64,000 nucleotides of DNA from the NCBI GenBank assembly GCA_029531795.1, contig JAPEIS010000014.1, positions 2,108,001 to 2,172,000 on the forward strand. The letters are read 5' to 3'. The DNA comes from Sclerotinia nivalis. Taxonomy: Eukaryota; Ascomycota; Leotiomycetes; Helotiales; Sclerotiniaceae. Below, piece after piece: positions 47,264 to 59,110 of this stretch. Each line of letters begins with the position of its first letter. The stretch's first letter is position 1. The translations under genes and the position numbers were made by a program. The notes below the pieces were generated by a model that saw nothing but the letters and a program-made list of their open reading frames with translations, searched no databases and was not told where the DNA came from.

Positions 47264-48971
47264 TCACTCCCCACCCATCTTCACATCGCCCTCAGCACTA
47301 TCCATATCATGCACCATCTGTTTCACATTCCCATCACCAACCTCAGACTCAGCCTCCCCAACCCGTACCTTCTTCCTCTCCCTCTCATCACTCTCCGCAC
47401 TAGCATAATTACCAAAAACCCCCTGGTTTTCTCCATATGTAGAACTATATCCAATATATCCGCTCGCGGAACTTACATCGCTCATACCTGCGTATCCAGA
47501 TGGTCCATTGTAATTCTTTGCATGTGCATCTATAGATGTATTATATACTGGAAGAATGGAGGATGATTGCGGGGAATATGGTGGAGGATTATCTGTATCT
47601 GTCTCTATATCTGCATCTGCATCTGCGTCTGCATCTGCATCTGTATTGGCAAAAGAGGTATTCATATGACCAGCCCAGAAACTCGTATGTACATCGATAG
47701 GCATAGCGTGGTATGTAGATCGATTTGCATCAAATTTTGTAATCGATATCGGAGCCTGCATCTCAGACTGAGCTAGAGCCTGAGCTCGAGTCTTGGGCTT
47801 GGGCTTGGGAGATCCGAGGTCCATGGCGTTGTCTGTGTATGCGGAACCGGAACCATGGTGTTTCTGTGGTTTGCCCGTCATGTATTTAGTGTGCGTGCCT
47901 GCGGCAGGTGGGTTGAAGTTAAAGCGTGAGTGAGGGGTGGTGGGATGGTAGGTATCGGTGGCTCCTAGAGCGTTGGCGCTGTAACCTTGGTACAAACCTC
48001 CATTGTCCGGGGAGTTAATACCTGTTGCTTGAGTTGTGTTATTGGGATTTGCAACTGTGGGGTCGGAGAAAGAGCGGGAGGAGGTTGTGGACCAGGGAAT
48101 TGTGTTACCGGGGTCGATCTTTACTCTTGAGTTGATGTTAGTTTGTGGATATAATATCTGTAGAAAAAGGGGGGGTATACTTAGGTTCTAGCTTCCAATC
48201 ATCATCACTTATCTCATCATCGCTACGTGGATCATCTAGATCGTTAACAAAATGATTGACAGTCTTTCTTCCCACCGCCGGTTGTTTTTTCTTGATCTGC
48301 TTCTCAATCTTGATTCTCGGCTGTCTCTCTTTCTTCGTCTTCTCCTGCCACTCTCTAATCTTCGTTCCTCGCTCCTTGTGACTGTTATCAACATCAACAT
48401 CAGCATCATCAGCTTCAATTTTCATCCTATCACATGGCTGGTTAGTCACAGACAAAACTTATACAATCAGTTTTTCTGGCAAGAGTGGAATCAGTATAAA
48501 TGTAAACATACCCGTCTTCACCAGCACTACTATTTACATCTATGCTATCAGTTCTCTCACGAGGCTTGTCACGATTATCGCTCTTCCATTGCTCCCAGCG
48601 TCTTCTGGGACCGTTGGGATCGCGCTCAAATTCATAAATAAGACGTGTGCGGTAGGAGCCATGACGAAAGACGCGGCCGTCATCGAGTAGTTGACCTGGT
48701 TTGAGGAAGCAAGTGTTGTGGATGGTCCTGTGGGACAAGTATGGTTAGTTTTGTCTTATGGAAGAGGAAGATGGAAGATAGATTGAAGTTGATAGGCTTG
48801 AGATGAATGGGAGATGAAATTGATGTAGAGTTTGAAAGTGTAAATGTAAGATCTCGACGTGACGATGAAAATAGCAAACAGATAAATTCGCAAGATTAAA
48901 ATATACACACTGATCAAAATGTAAAGAATGGAGGATTATACTAACTTCAATGCATAAGTATCCGACTTCAT
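47264..48971 (-). CDS. Multi-exon hypothetical protein with disordered C-terminal half
   Basis: Four exons on the minus strand, 48971-48946, 48727-48512, 48426-48181 and 48125-47264, all joined in phase 2, give 449 residues. The consistent phases and the CTAAC branch sites in the introns support the model. The N-terminal ~70 residues look folded and conserved (TYALKTIHNTCFLKPGQLL, then DDGRVFRHGSYRTRLIYEFE). A very basic helix follows (REWQEKTKKERQPRIKIEK). The C-terminal half is Ser/Thr/Gly/Tyr-rich, with an Asp-Ala dipeptide tract coded by an ATCTGC microsatellite (about 47600-47642). It ends in a charged region (ERERKKVRVGEAESE). Probably nuclear, from the basic segment and disorder; no domain recognised. 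Confidence 0.75.
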
Positions 48972-50039
48972 CTTAACACAGGGAAATCTATCTTTCTGCT
49001 TGATTGTATGTTGAATATGATCAAAACAAATGGTTTCAACCATGATATGACAACCGCAAACAGTGTAATGGATAAGAGTTTCTCTACACATCTTTGCGGC
49101 GTTGTATTTGTAGAGATATGTGTAGATGATTTATTTGAGGAAAGAGGATCAGATTCAAATGGATAGATCGTGTTGTGACGGATTTTCAAAGTTGGGTTTT
49201 GAATTGAAGAGGAGGACAGGAAGGTAAACGATACAGTTATTAATATAATTTTGTATAAAAGTTATCAGCATAAGCTCAATAATCAATAAGAACAGTCTTT
49301 CTGATGTATAGTTATTGCTTACAAAGATCGACGAATGTCGGAATTTTTCAAGATAATTCAAGACTAATCTGGAAGAAAGGTGGTTGTTGTTGTTGAACAA
49401 TCGGAAAGTGAGCGCACAATTTACCTCTTGTTGCTCAAGAGATTACAGAAGAACGTTCCGGAATCAGATCATCTATAGGGCATAATTATTTCAAATGTTA
49501 AATAAGCTACAGGATATTTTCTTTTATGGGATGATAGTAGGGGTATTGCTATGTTGATAGTGAATAGAGCGTCTGTGGTGTCTCGATTTGGATAGGGATT
49601 TCATGATAATAATAGTTTGACTTCAATGGAGGATTATGGTAAAAATAATTTATTTTGCTTTATGGTATTTAGTTAAACCATCTATGTATTAGAAAAGCTG
49701 CTTGGAAACATAGAATCTTCAAGGGGATTATAGCAAGATTGCAATTCTATCAAGTAAATATAAAACGATTCAACAGCAGAAGGTATTCTGAAGCTTCCTT
49801 CTTTGATTCACAGAAAGTAGACTCTCAACGAGTATATTTACAGCGAGAACATTTACATACCACCCCCACTCATATTAAGAATCTAGAAAATATTGCAATC
49901 CTCGAATTTAGAATAAAATGAAGCATTTATCTTAATACCATGCTAACTACCTGATCTGCCCAATAATGTGATATCCAGGCAAAGAAACTATTATAACGAA
50001 TTCCTGTCCCCAAATCACTGTGAACTTCAACTCCCTTCC
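48972..50039. other. Intergenic region between two minus-strand genes
   Basis: About 1.07 kb, AT-rich. It should contain the promoter of the 47.3-kb gene and the 3' UTR of the 50-kb gene. No open frame with coding character. Confidence 0.45.
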
Positions 50040-53000
50040 TCAATCCGACGTCAAATCAATAGCAGTCTCCCATCCATTTCCGCTTGTCAGATCGACAACT
50101 GTATTGGGGCCGTTTCCTTCCATGACTGTATCCTGGTGTTGAGCTGGCGCTGGCATATCTGCAATGAAGGATTGAACTTGTGGTTGGGATCCGAAGATGC
50201 CTACATCTGTAAAGTTAGATTAGATGGTTCTCGTGGTAGTGTTTGTTCCGCTCAATTATTACCGATAGAAGTAGCTGAGATGGGGAGGAGGAGAATATAC
50301 CTATGCTTTGCGATCTACTGCCATTTTCTACCTTCATATTCATTTCATCATCCGATTTGTAATCTGTAAGCTCTCCATCATCACTAGAGTTGCTCTTCAT
50401 CGGGCCTCTGACTTCAGTTGTTTCGGCAACAAGCTTTCCTTCAGTTTGGTGCTCTTCGCCATCACCCCTGTTACTCATCGATTGCCTTTGAAGTTCAAGT
50501 TCTCTAGCCTCTCGCTTCGCAAGCCTTTCCTTTTGGGATGGGCTTTATAATTGGTTAGCGAATACAAATAACATGATGGGTGAAGACCAGGTTTCCTACT
50601 TCTTTCTTACATGACGTCGACGCTGACGTCCCGAGTTTGCTTCATTCTGCTTCCGACTATGCATGCCACCTTGGCTAGCCGTCATCGACATGTTCATATC
50701 TATTGAATATATCATAAGCTCTCATAATTCTCCTTTCATTAGGTGTTGAACTTACCGGAATCAACATCCGTCAAATCGTCATCATCGCTCGCTTCCTTTG
50801 GCATAGAGGCCATTGTGCTATCAATAATGCCTGCGCTAGTTGATTGTTTCTTTCGATATTCGTCACTATTTACGTATGCAGTAAATTTTCTTTTGCGGAA
50901 CTTTGCTTTAGTTTCCTTCGACGTCTTGGGAAACTTTGTTACATAAGACGCATGGAAGGAGTATGGGATTTTGACGGACTCCGGATCAGGAACATCACGG
51001 CTTCCGCTTGCTTTTCTCAACGCTTTTATCCTAGCATCATACGTCAGCATGTTTGTTATTCAGAAGCCAGTAAGACATGTACTTTGCCCGATATAGTTTC
51101 TCTCTCCGAAAACTTCCCCGCCCCCCAGACACCTCATCATTCACGGTCGGCAGACCATGGATATTTCCGGATCTCAGTCGTTTATATTTGTTCTGGTCTT
51201 CATGGTTCTCGACTTGAAGCTCGGCACCGTCAGACTTCTCAACATCCATGCTTGGAATTAGACCAGCGTAGTAGAGATCTCTCGTTCGCTTATTACGTGC
51301 CTCCTGACTCTCGACTTTAAGCTTATCTTCGCCAGACTTTCTCTTCTTAGCATCCATATCTGGAGAAAGACCGGAGTACTGAATGTCTCTCTTTCTTTTT
51401 TGCTGTGCTTCATTGTCAGCTTCGTCACCAGACGCCGCAGCGTCTTCTGTTGCTTGGTATTCAAATGGATTGCTGATTATTTTCTGTTGGCTATTTGTGA
51501 TTCCTGCATGATCAGTATGATTTGAGAGGTTACCGCCTTCACCAGCTTGCACTTGCTCTTTGAGTGTTTCGCCATAATTGAACGTCTGCTGCTTCTGTTC
51601 TTTCTGTTCTTCACGAGTTTTCTGGTCTTCTCGACGCTTGGATGTGCGCTCCAGTGCCCTGATCTTCTGATCGAACCTTTTATTTGTTAGCGAACACAAA
51701 CGGAGTGCAATAGGTGCAGATTAACGTCCTTACTTTCGAGCTAGCTTTACTCGTACCCTGCTTTGGGCGTTCTTACTAAAATACGTGAGCTTTCATGTTC
51801 ATCTAAAGCAGGATAAATATTCGTACCGCTCTGCCCATAACTTGTCTTCGTCATCCTCGATACCATTCTCTTCACCCTCATTAGTGGCAAACAAGCTGAT
51901 CTGGCCCAGAACCTTTTTCAAGCGGCGATCTGCTAAATGTAGTACTGCAAACCAGCTCTCGCGAGCTATATTTTGTTCCCCACTCGTAAAGTTCTGTAAA
52001 TATGTCTCCAACCTGTCTTGATCACTAAGTATACCTACCATCAACTCGTTCTCACGCTTCGATTTGAGGAACTTAGGTAATCTAGAAGGACGCGACTGTT
52101 CCGATGTACCTGAAGGCCCATCGCGACCTCGAAGTAATGCCTCTGTATCGGACTCGCTATCAAAATCATCCTCCTCGTCGTCTTCATATTTATCTGGATG
52201 CTTGACTCTTCTGTTACCTGCTTGCGAGCTCCTTGCAACTTCTCCACCAGCAGTCACGTTTTTGCCGTAAAGTTTGAGATGCTTCTCATCAACCTTGTCT
52301 TTCTCCTTCATCCACATCTCCCGAACGATCTCTTGCTGCGAAACTTTAAAATCTTGTAGAAAGGCATTAAGTTGATGGGGATCGTTTAGAATATCTCGCT
52401 TGTTCCTGTTGCCTTGTATCTTTGACTGTTCTTCGATCTCTTGGAGCTTTCTCAACGCCGTTCTTTCGGGTCGTTCTTGTAAATGGCTTGACTCTTGCGG
52501 AAGGATATTGGGTTTGATCTGAGCCTGTAGAACACTCTGTGTTGTTTCTTCCTGCTCGAATGGGATCTTCGACTGTTCTGGAATTTCTTGGGACTTCCTG
52601 ATTGCTCTTCTTTCAGCTCGTAACTTATTCCCACTTAGATTCCAATAAGGATCAGATTTAGGGTCTGAAAGCCTTGTCTGGTATCTTGATATGTGGCTTA
52701 GCTCACGAGGTGTCAAGAAGTCCTTGCGTCCAGGATCTGAGAGTTTATGCTGGACTGCCATTTCAACCTCTTCGGTGGGTTGTTTGATTGAAGAATAATT
52801 GTTGAAGTTGCTATCATCAGACTCTGGTAGAGTATTGTTGTACTCCTGAGAAACCACAAATTCAGGCACTCCATTCCATGGTGTGGAAAGCGGTGCACTG
52901 GTAGATGGGGCATTATCTTGTTGTGCATGTATGTGCACATTGACGTCTTGGGTACTATCTTCAGCAGACTGGGCAGATTCTTGCGTTTGATTGTTCAAAT

Positions 53001-54345
53001 TGCTTTCCCGAATGGCAACTCGTTGGTTGTATGTATTCTGCAGAAAGTTGTTTCTCTTCTCGTCTCGCTCCCTCTTGCGTCTGTCTTGCGAGCTTTCAAT
53101 TGTATGGGCAGGAGCCAAAGACACTTCCCGTGGAGCAGGTACTCGTGTTCCCACGTTCGCAGCTTGATTCGCGCCATCCATACTATGCTCATCACCCCTA
53201 GCGCTTGTAGTGTCAGCAGTAATAAGATCCATTAGACTTTGCAAGTAGTTGTCTAATTGTGCTGTGAGTCTCTTTCTTTCCTTTTCCTGTTTCTCTTTTA
53301 GGATTCGCGCCAACTCCCAAACAGGCATCACCCTCGGTCCAAGTGGGACAGGTAGTGGCGTTGGAACATTCGCAGTTGATGGCCCACCAAGTCTACTTGT
53401 CTCCTTCTTTCCTTCTTCTCTCCGTAAATGTGCTGCTTCCCAAAGAGACATATTCCTCAAGCCAATTGGGACAACTGGTGATGTGCTAACAGCTGAAGCC
53501 GATGGCGACGCAACATTATGTTGAGCTTCACGATCTGTTAGTGCTGTGAAGTGTCCTATATGTCGTGGTTGATCAATATTTGGAATTGAAGCTTTTCTCT
53601 GGTATCGTGGCTGACCGACGCTTGGTGGCGAAGGAGGCATATATTGACCATTTGCTGCGGTTTCTCTCTGATCCTTCAGTTGTCTCCACTTGGCTACAGC
53701 ATCACTAATGTTGCCAACATAGTGATTGGTCGTGTTGGACTGTCTAGTCAGATTAGGCTCGGCCGAAAACATTTCGTCCTTCACCAGTTGGACATCTTTG
53801 TGGGTTTGACTCCTCTCAGTAAACTTAGTTCTTTCTTCCATCGCTGTGTTCTGGCCACCGGTGACTTTTCCCTGTTCGGCCAACGTGACCCAATCTTTAT
53901 CTCTCCAATCTACCAGCTTGCTGTCTCCATCCCACTCACGATCATTCCACTCTTGAGCAATGGGGACGTAATCCTCGGGCACAAAGCGATCTCCGCCTCT
54001 AAGTAGCATATCAACGTTGGTGCAATTAGTCCATTCTCGGTCGCGAAGTTCAAACCGTGCAGCTGAACCTGGCAGCAAGGTACAATTAACCTCTCCGACA
54101 AAGTCGCCTCCCCACATTCTTTCGCAGACAGTTTCGAAATCTTGAGTTGGGTGGCTTTTGCAACTGCATCTTGATTGTCTGACGTGGATATGCTCGGATT
54201 TTAAGTTGGGACATTTCAGCGCTGATTCGACGCGATCTCCAGGAGGACTAAGTTCGTTGCTATTGTGTGATCCGACGGAGCAGATCAATACATGACTGTA
54301 TTGTGCCCAACAATTTTCGTACGTCGTGAGCCTGAACATACACAT
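50040..54345 (-). CDS. Large disordered hypothetical protein with SUMO-interacting-like C-terminus
   Basis: Predicted exons on the minus strand: 54345-51827, 51775-51734, 51676-51083, 51030-50756, 50699-50611, 50542-50301 and 50206-50040, about 1300 residues. The first four junctions and the last one are phase-consistent. The junction between 50611 and 50542 is not: the donor leaves phase 0 while the next open frame needs phase 2. Exon 1 starts with ATG 54345, has a cysteine-bearing N-terminus (CKSHPTQDFETVCERMWGG), then long charged, Gln/Asn/Ser-rich helical stretches. Short repeated segments (PVVPIGLRNMSLWEAAHLRR and PVPLGPRVMPVWELARILKE) suggest an internal duplication; RLPKFLKSKRENELMVGIL and LNDPHQLNAFLQDFK recur as another pair with the pattern L-Q-x-F. 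The C-terminal 20 residues contain VVDLTS and AIDLTS. I do not recognise the family. Confidence 0.65.
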
Positions 54346-55701
54346 CGCGGCGGTGATTTGGTCCAGTAGTGGTTGCCGTGTTTGTTTGTGTTGAGGAATA
54401 AGCTCAGCTCTCTTGAGGGAAGGTTTATTTCATGTTTATTTCGGCCTCGCGATGTTATGGCGCTAAGCAAATTAAAGGTTAACTTTTAGAGAAAGTGAAT
54501 TGAATATGATGAGTGGTTGTATGCGGAGTGGATGCAGAAGTGAAGTTTGATCAAGTGAAGTCGGGAGGTCATCACCTGACTGTTGGCGACAGTAAAAGAA
54601 ATACTTCTCAATCGGCGCGAAAATCACATTAGATACTAGGTATATAACCTTTGGAGCTTTATAAAACTGATTCGGATTGCTATCATGGAAGTACACTATT
54701 CAGTAACTTTAGAGGGTTAAATGTTTGTATCTACTCGATACAGAGTTTCTAAGCCAACTTGAAAAGTTAGCATCGCCATATCTAGCACCGACCGCCTTGT
54801 CCACGAGAGTTCCCATATCTCACTCATCATCCTACTAGCCTCAACTCTACTTAAAGTACTGATCCTTAGCACATGTATCATAAAGATGAAGGTAAATATT
54901 GTTTTATTGCCACTTACTTCCAAGTAACTGTAGCTGCCATTCTTGCCACATCGAACACATAGCTGCTCATTGAGAGTACTGATTTGCACCATTGTGCCTA
55001 CCAAGTATCAACCCACGACCAGATGTAAACACGCCTAGCAGCACCATAAACTCCCCACCACACTCTTCCCTACATCATCCCTCATCGCTACCCCAGTCCA
55101 GCCAACACCACTCACCTTATCCCTACCCCACAACCCACCACAATCCGGAGGCGCCATACCGTCATGCTCAAAACACCTCGTTTCGCATTCATAGCTACCC
55201 AAGTCACTGTTAACCTGCTGACCAACAAAGCTGCTTTAAGCAATCAAGTATGATACCCTGTAAATGAATGTCAGACCCGAATATAACACTGTATCAGGAT
55301 GTACCCAAGTCCGGGCTGGGATATAGCATCGCTAAGGAGAAGCGAGTCAGCCAGGAAACTTCGATCATGGCATGGGCTATGGCTTCGAGTTGGACGCACC
55401 ACGGAGGTCGGCATACTGTAGATCGATATCATAGCATCGTCACAGACTTGAAAGGACGGCAGGGTTAATACCACAGGATAGATGAGCATTAAGTCATTTA
55501 CCTCTTTCACAAAGCAGAGCACATGTAGATCAAAATACAAGCATGCAAAGAGCGCAGGAATCATTACCGCCTATTTACCTATCCATCAATACTCAACCAT
55601 TATAAAATAAAAAGAAGGAACGCCTCAAGTATATTGGTGCAATCAGACCTCAAAAAACATCTCTTGATAGACTACGCCTATTGCTATTACACCTTACAAA
55701 A
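54346..55701. other. Intergenic region
   Basis: No gene is supported. A weak minus-strand possibility at ~54992-54917 (a cysteine pair in VRCGKNGSYSYLE ending at GTAAGT) is too short to call. Confidence 0.4.
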
Positions 55702-56034
55702 ATGCGAAAGTCCATTCATTCCCTATCCTCCTTGCCCTCCATACCCTGCACAACCTCCCCTTGCAAGCAAGAAGCAACGATGAGGAAGAGCAGACGTAAC
55801 GCACGCAGTAAGCACCCTTATGAATCAGATCCATTCTTGACCGCACGCATAAAAAAGAAGATGAGGAAACAACAAAAGATCTTGCGAGAAAAAAGAGACA
55901 CAGAGAAGAAACTAGCGTGGCACAATTTGCGGAAGAAAAGAGACATATTCATCCGTTCGTATGCCCCGAGATATTTGTGTCGGAACCCAGATGTAGTAAG
56001 AAAGAAGTGCTTGATATTGTTGCGAGGAACTTGA
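55702..56034 (+). CDS. Very basic small ORF, doubtful gene
   Basis: From ATG 55702 an open frame of 110 residues runs to 56034. It is very rich in Lys and Arg (RKSRRNARSKHP, RIKKKMRKQQKILREKRD). The composition could be a small nuclear or ribosome-associated protein, or just A-rich DNA read in frame. It converges on rho1 with a 190-nt gap. No intron or conserved motif supports it. Confidence 0.25.
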   Translation: MRKSIHSLSSLPSIPCTTSPCKQEATMRKSRRNARSKHPYESDPFLTARIKKKMRKQQKILREKRDTEKKLAWHNLRKKRDIFIRSYAPRYLCRNPDVVRKKCLILLRGT

Positions 56035-56225
56035 AGACATGGTCCACGAATTATCAATCAAGAAGATGATAGATTAATATGCCGATAAAGAAGAGCCATG
56101 CACAGTCTGTAAGCACATATTCCTTCTCGCTAGCATGAAATCCGTCACCCAACCGAGCGAGCTACTTTCGCAGTAAAATAAAATCCGATCGCATTAGAAA
56201 AAGAGAAGAGTCGATAACAGTAGCT

Positions 56226-57194
56226 TTACAGAACAATGCACTTCTTCTTCTTCTCCTTCTTGGTCAAGAGTGCAGCACGAGTAGCATGTTCGAAAACCTC
56301 ACGCACACCCTCATTGGTCTTTGCTGAACACTCAAGAGACTTGTAAGCACCGATCTTATCAGCAACACGTTGAGCCTATTGATAGGAGAGTTAGCACGGT
56401 TTCTCTATTATCCACTTCGTTCTCTATCAAGCAGCTGTCTTCAAAACGCGCTGTATCTGATTTATCCTTACCTGATCTTCCGAGACCGGGGTTTGGTTGG
56501 TCTTGTGTAATTCCTCGATGGTCTTTGGGTCGTGGCGCAAATCCTTCTTGCATCCAACGAGGATGATTGGGAGGCCCTGGCAGAAATGGAGGACTTCAGA
56601 GATCCACTGGTTAGGCACGTGTCAGCAGTTGTCTTATCAGAGCAATAGCAGATGGAATAATCTATCAATCGTACCTTCTCCTGAACGTTATCAAGGGAAT
56701 CGGGGGAGTCAACGGCGAAACAGATCAAGATGACATGCGAATCTGGATATGATAGAGGTCTGAGACGATCGTAATCTTCTTGTCCAGCCGTATCCCATAG
56801 AGCCAACTCAACGTGCTTTCCATCAACTTCAACATCGGCGACATAGTTCTCGAAAACGGTTGGGACGTAGACCTATAGCAGAATATGCATCAGTTATTGA
56901 TTCTGATGATGTAGTGATAATCCATCAATAGCTTCGTTGGCGATATCAACAGTGATTGACACGATGGCCGCGTTGTATTTGATTCGCATATAATTGTAAG
57001 GAGTCGGTGTAAAGCTTACCTCTGGGAAGGTTCCCTTGGAGAAGACACTGACAGATTTGTTAGTAGGTATAACTTTTTATCATTTTTTATCAACTGGAAA
57101 ACCGTTGAAAGGAGATGGGTACTTACATCAACAAGCAAGTCTTACCACAAGCACCATCTCCGACAATAACAAGCTTTCTTCTGATTTCCGCCAT
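56226..57194 (-). CDS. rho1: Rho1 small GTPase
   Basis: Five exons on the minus strand, 57194-57127, 57047-57020, 56872-56675, 56606-56472 and 56375-56226, join with consistent phases to 192 residues. Rho1 is the GTP-binding switch that activates beta-1,3-glucan synthase and protein kinase C in the cell-wall integrity pathway and directs polarised growth at the plasma membrane. The P-loop GDGACGKTC (residues ~12-20), switch I effector segment VPTVFENY, switch [13 protein letters not shown], base-recognition CKKDLR and ECSAKT are all present. The protein ends in a polybasic KKEKKKK and the CAAX box CIVL, which predicts geranylgeranylation. The sequence around [15 protein letters not shown] positions ([20 protein letters not shown]) is Rho1-like rather than Cdc42- or Rac-like. 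Intron 1 splits the P-loop exon after CLL. Confidence 0.97.
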
Positions 57195-58880
57195 TTTGGC
57201 AAAGGTTGTGATAAGATTTGTTAAAGAGAGCGACTATGTGAAGTTGTTGATTAAATTGTAATGTGTGTAAACAGATCGTATGGGTCGTTGCAGATGAAAG
57301 TTCATTAATTTGGAAAGGTTGTTGAAGGTGGAAATGAGTTCAAGAAAGGCAACCTTTGGAGAAACCTAATAGCGTCGGTTCGAAATGTTATTGCCTTAAG
57401 CGTTGTGATTGTAATTGTAAGGCACTCAATTATTCATTTGGTTTGGTTACTATGGGAATCATTCCAGCATAAATAAGAAAAACCTGGGCTATGGTTCAAC
57501 TAGGCTGATGCGGTGAATCAAGCAATTGAGTTGGATTGGATGGGATGGGATGGATACGCGTACCAGGAATATTATAATCAAAGAGATGTCATGATTCATT
57601 TCATTCATGATGTCAACAGTATTCCTGCCTGCTTACTGTAATTATTCTGTATTTATTTATTTATTTATTTCATCTTCATTACCTAGGTACCTACCTAGTT
57701 GCTATCTATTTTTATGTCAAATGGTCAGATATAGGGGACACTCCAACTCCATAGGTATTTACTCCTCAATCATTACCCTAGCCACCAACTAAGGGGCTAC
57801 CAAGGTGATGTACTGCATTCTCCACGTATTCTGCACCCATCACCATTGACTCTTTCAACCTCACATCATGCCATCCATCATGGATATGAAACAAAAGACT
57901 GATGACAATAGACAAGGAAGTCAGCCATTCCACGTTTGTTTACAACTTTATATTTATTCCTTTCTTCTTCGCCTTTCTTAAGATTTTCTCAGATTCAGTA
58001 TACTTCCGTTCGAAAGGACTTTTCTCTCTAAATATTTCCGTGCCGTACTTTAATACCGGTTTTTACTTAGTACCCGCATTTGATATTCATTTGAGCAGGT
58101 CCAACACCAATGATTAGGTACCTCAATATATTCAGGAGCTAGGGACAACCCTTTTATTGTAACTCTGAAATCAATATCACTCACTGTACGGACAGGACAA
58201 TCTTAGAGGAGATTTACATCTGTGTGGAGTAAAATAGTGGTTAGTAGCTACATAGCTTGCATGCTTCCTTGGCGATTCCCTATTTCTTTCTTTCAATCCC
58301 CTCCTCCTGAGTTCTGATTCCTGCACCTAAGACCTGGGTAGAGTCTAGACTCAATGAATGAATGAATGAATGAATGAATTACTTGGGTCCATATGCTTCA
58401 CCATATGGCTCTGATTACGGGGCTGCTTCCATCAGATGTATTTACTGGCCTTGTACTGCTTCCATACTGTTTCACATCACGACGCCTTTCAATTATGATG
58501 AACGTTAAATTATCTACCGGTGACTTGCCTTTCATCGAGAAAAGCACGTCCCCGACTTCAGGAGACATCCGTTAAGTTTACGCACACCAGATGGGGCTGA
58601 GCTCCTAGACAATCTGCGCCTCACTCCCTCACTCGCGCCTCATTTCTACCAACCAAAGAAAGATAGGACAGGATAGGATGTACAGGACTGCGAACACACA
58701 GCGGCAGGACTTGCGAGGATTCCGACGCGCTCTTCTCTTTGTTGTGACATAATTATTCTTTTCGCCCTGTTGATGTCATTCCGGCATTTCATGAATACGA
58801 TCCGTATTCAAATCTATTGTCCTGAATACAATAACAACATTTAGATGATTCAATGAATGAATCTGCCTCATATCTGAAAG
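57195..58880. other. Long intergenic region upstream of rho1
   Basis: About 1.7 kb, mostly the leader and promoter of rho1 (minus strand). It contains a TTTA microsatellite (57650-57668), CCTAGGTACC palindromes at 57681-57699 and 58114, and a GAATGAAT tract at 58352-58379. No gene supported. Confidence 0.5.
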
Positions 58881-58889
58881 ATATACTTT

Positions 58890-58980
58890 GATTGGCTAAC
58901 CTCATTTGGCACATCAACTTATACGCCATTTGCCCCTGAACCAATTAAGAACTAATTCAGGTTCCGATATGGCCACGTGA
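58890..58980. promoter_or_regulatory. CCAAT boxes and CACGTG element upstream of uL24m
   Basis: ATTGG at 58891 (reverse CCAAT), CCAAT at 58941 and CACGTG at 58974-58979 lie 130-220 nt before the preferred start of the mitochondrial ribosomal gene. CCAAT is bound by the Hap complex, which controls respiratory genes in fungi; CACGTG is a bHLH (Cbf1-type) site. The assignment is by sequence match and position only. Confidence 0.4.
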
Positions 58981-59110
58981 CTATGTCCCGACCATGAATT
59001 ATGCACTAACCCAAATCTCACTAGCCCAATATCAACGAAAGCTCCATCCAAAAAAAGTTGAACCGGCCACCCTCACCAGCACCAAACGAATCCCCCCCTC
59101 CCCCGCCACC

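Noticed and set aside
47194..47403. Pro/His/Ser-rich plus-strand frame
   Set aside because: It is the antisense shadow of the terminal exon of the gene at 47264-48971.
54717..55004. 95-residue minus-strand frame with a CVRC pair
   Set aside because: Only ~25 residues up to a GTAAGT look coding and no second exon could be found.
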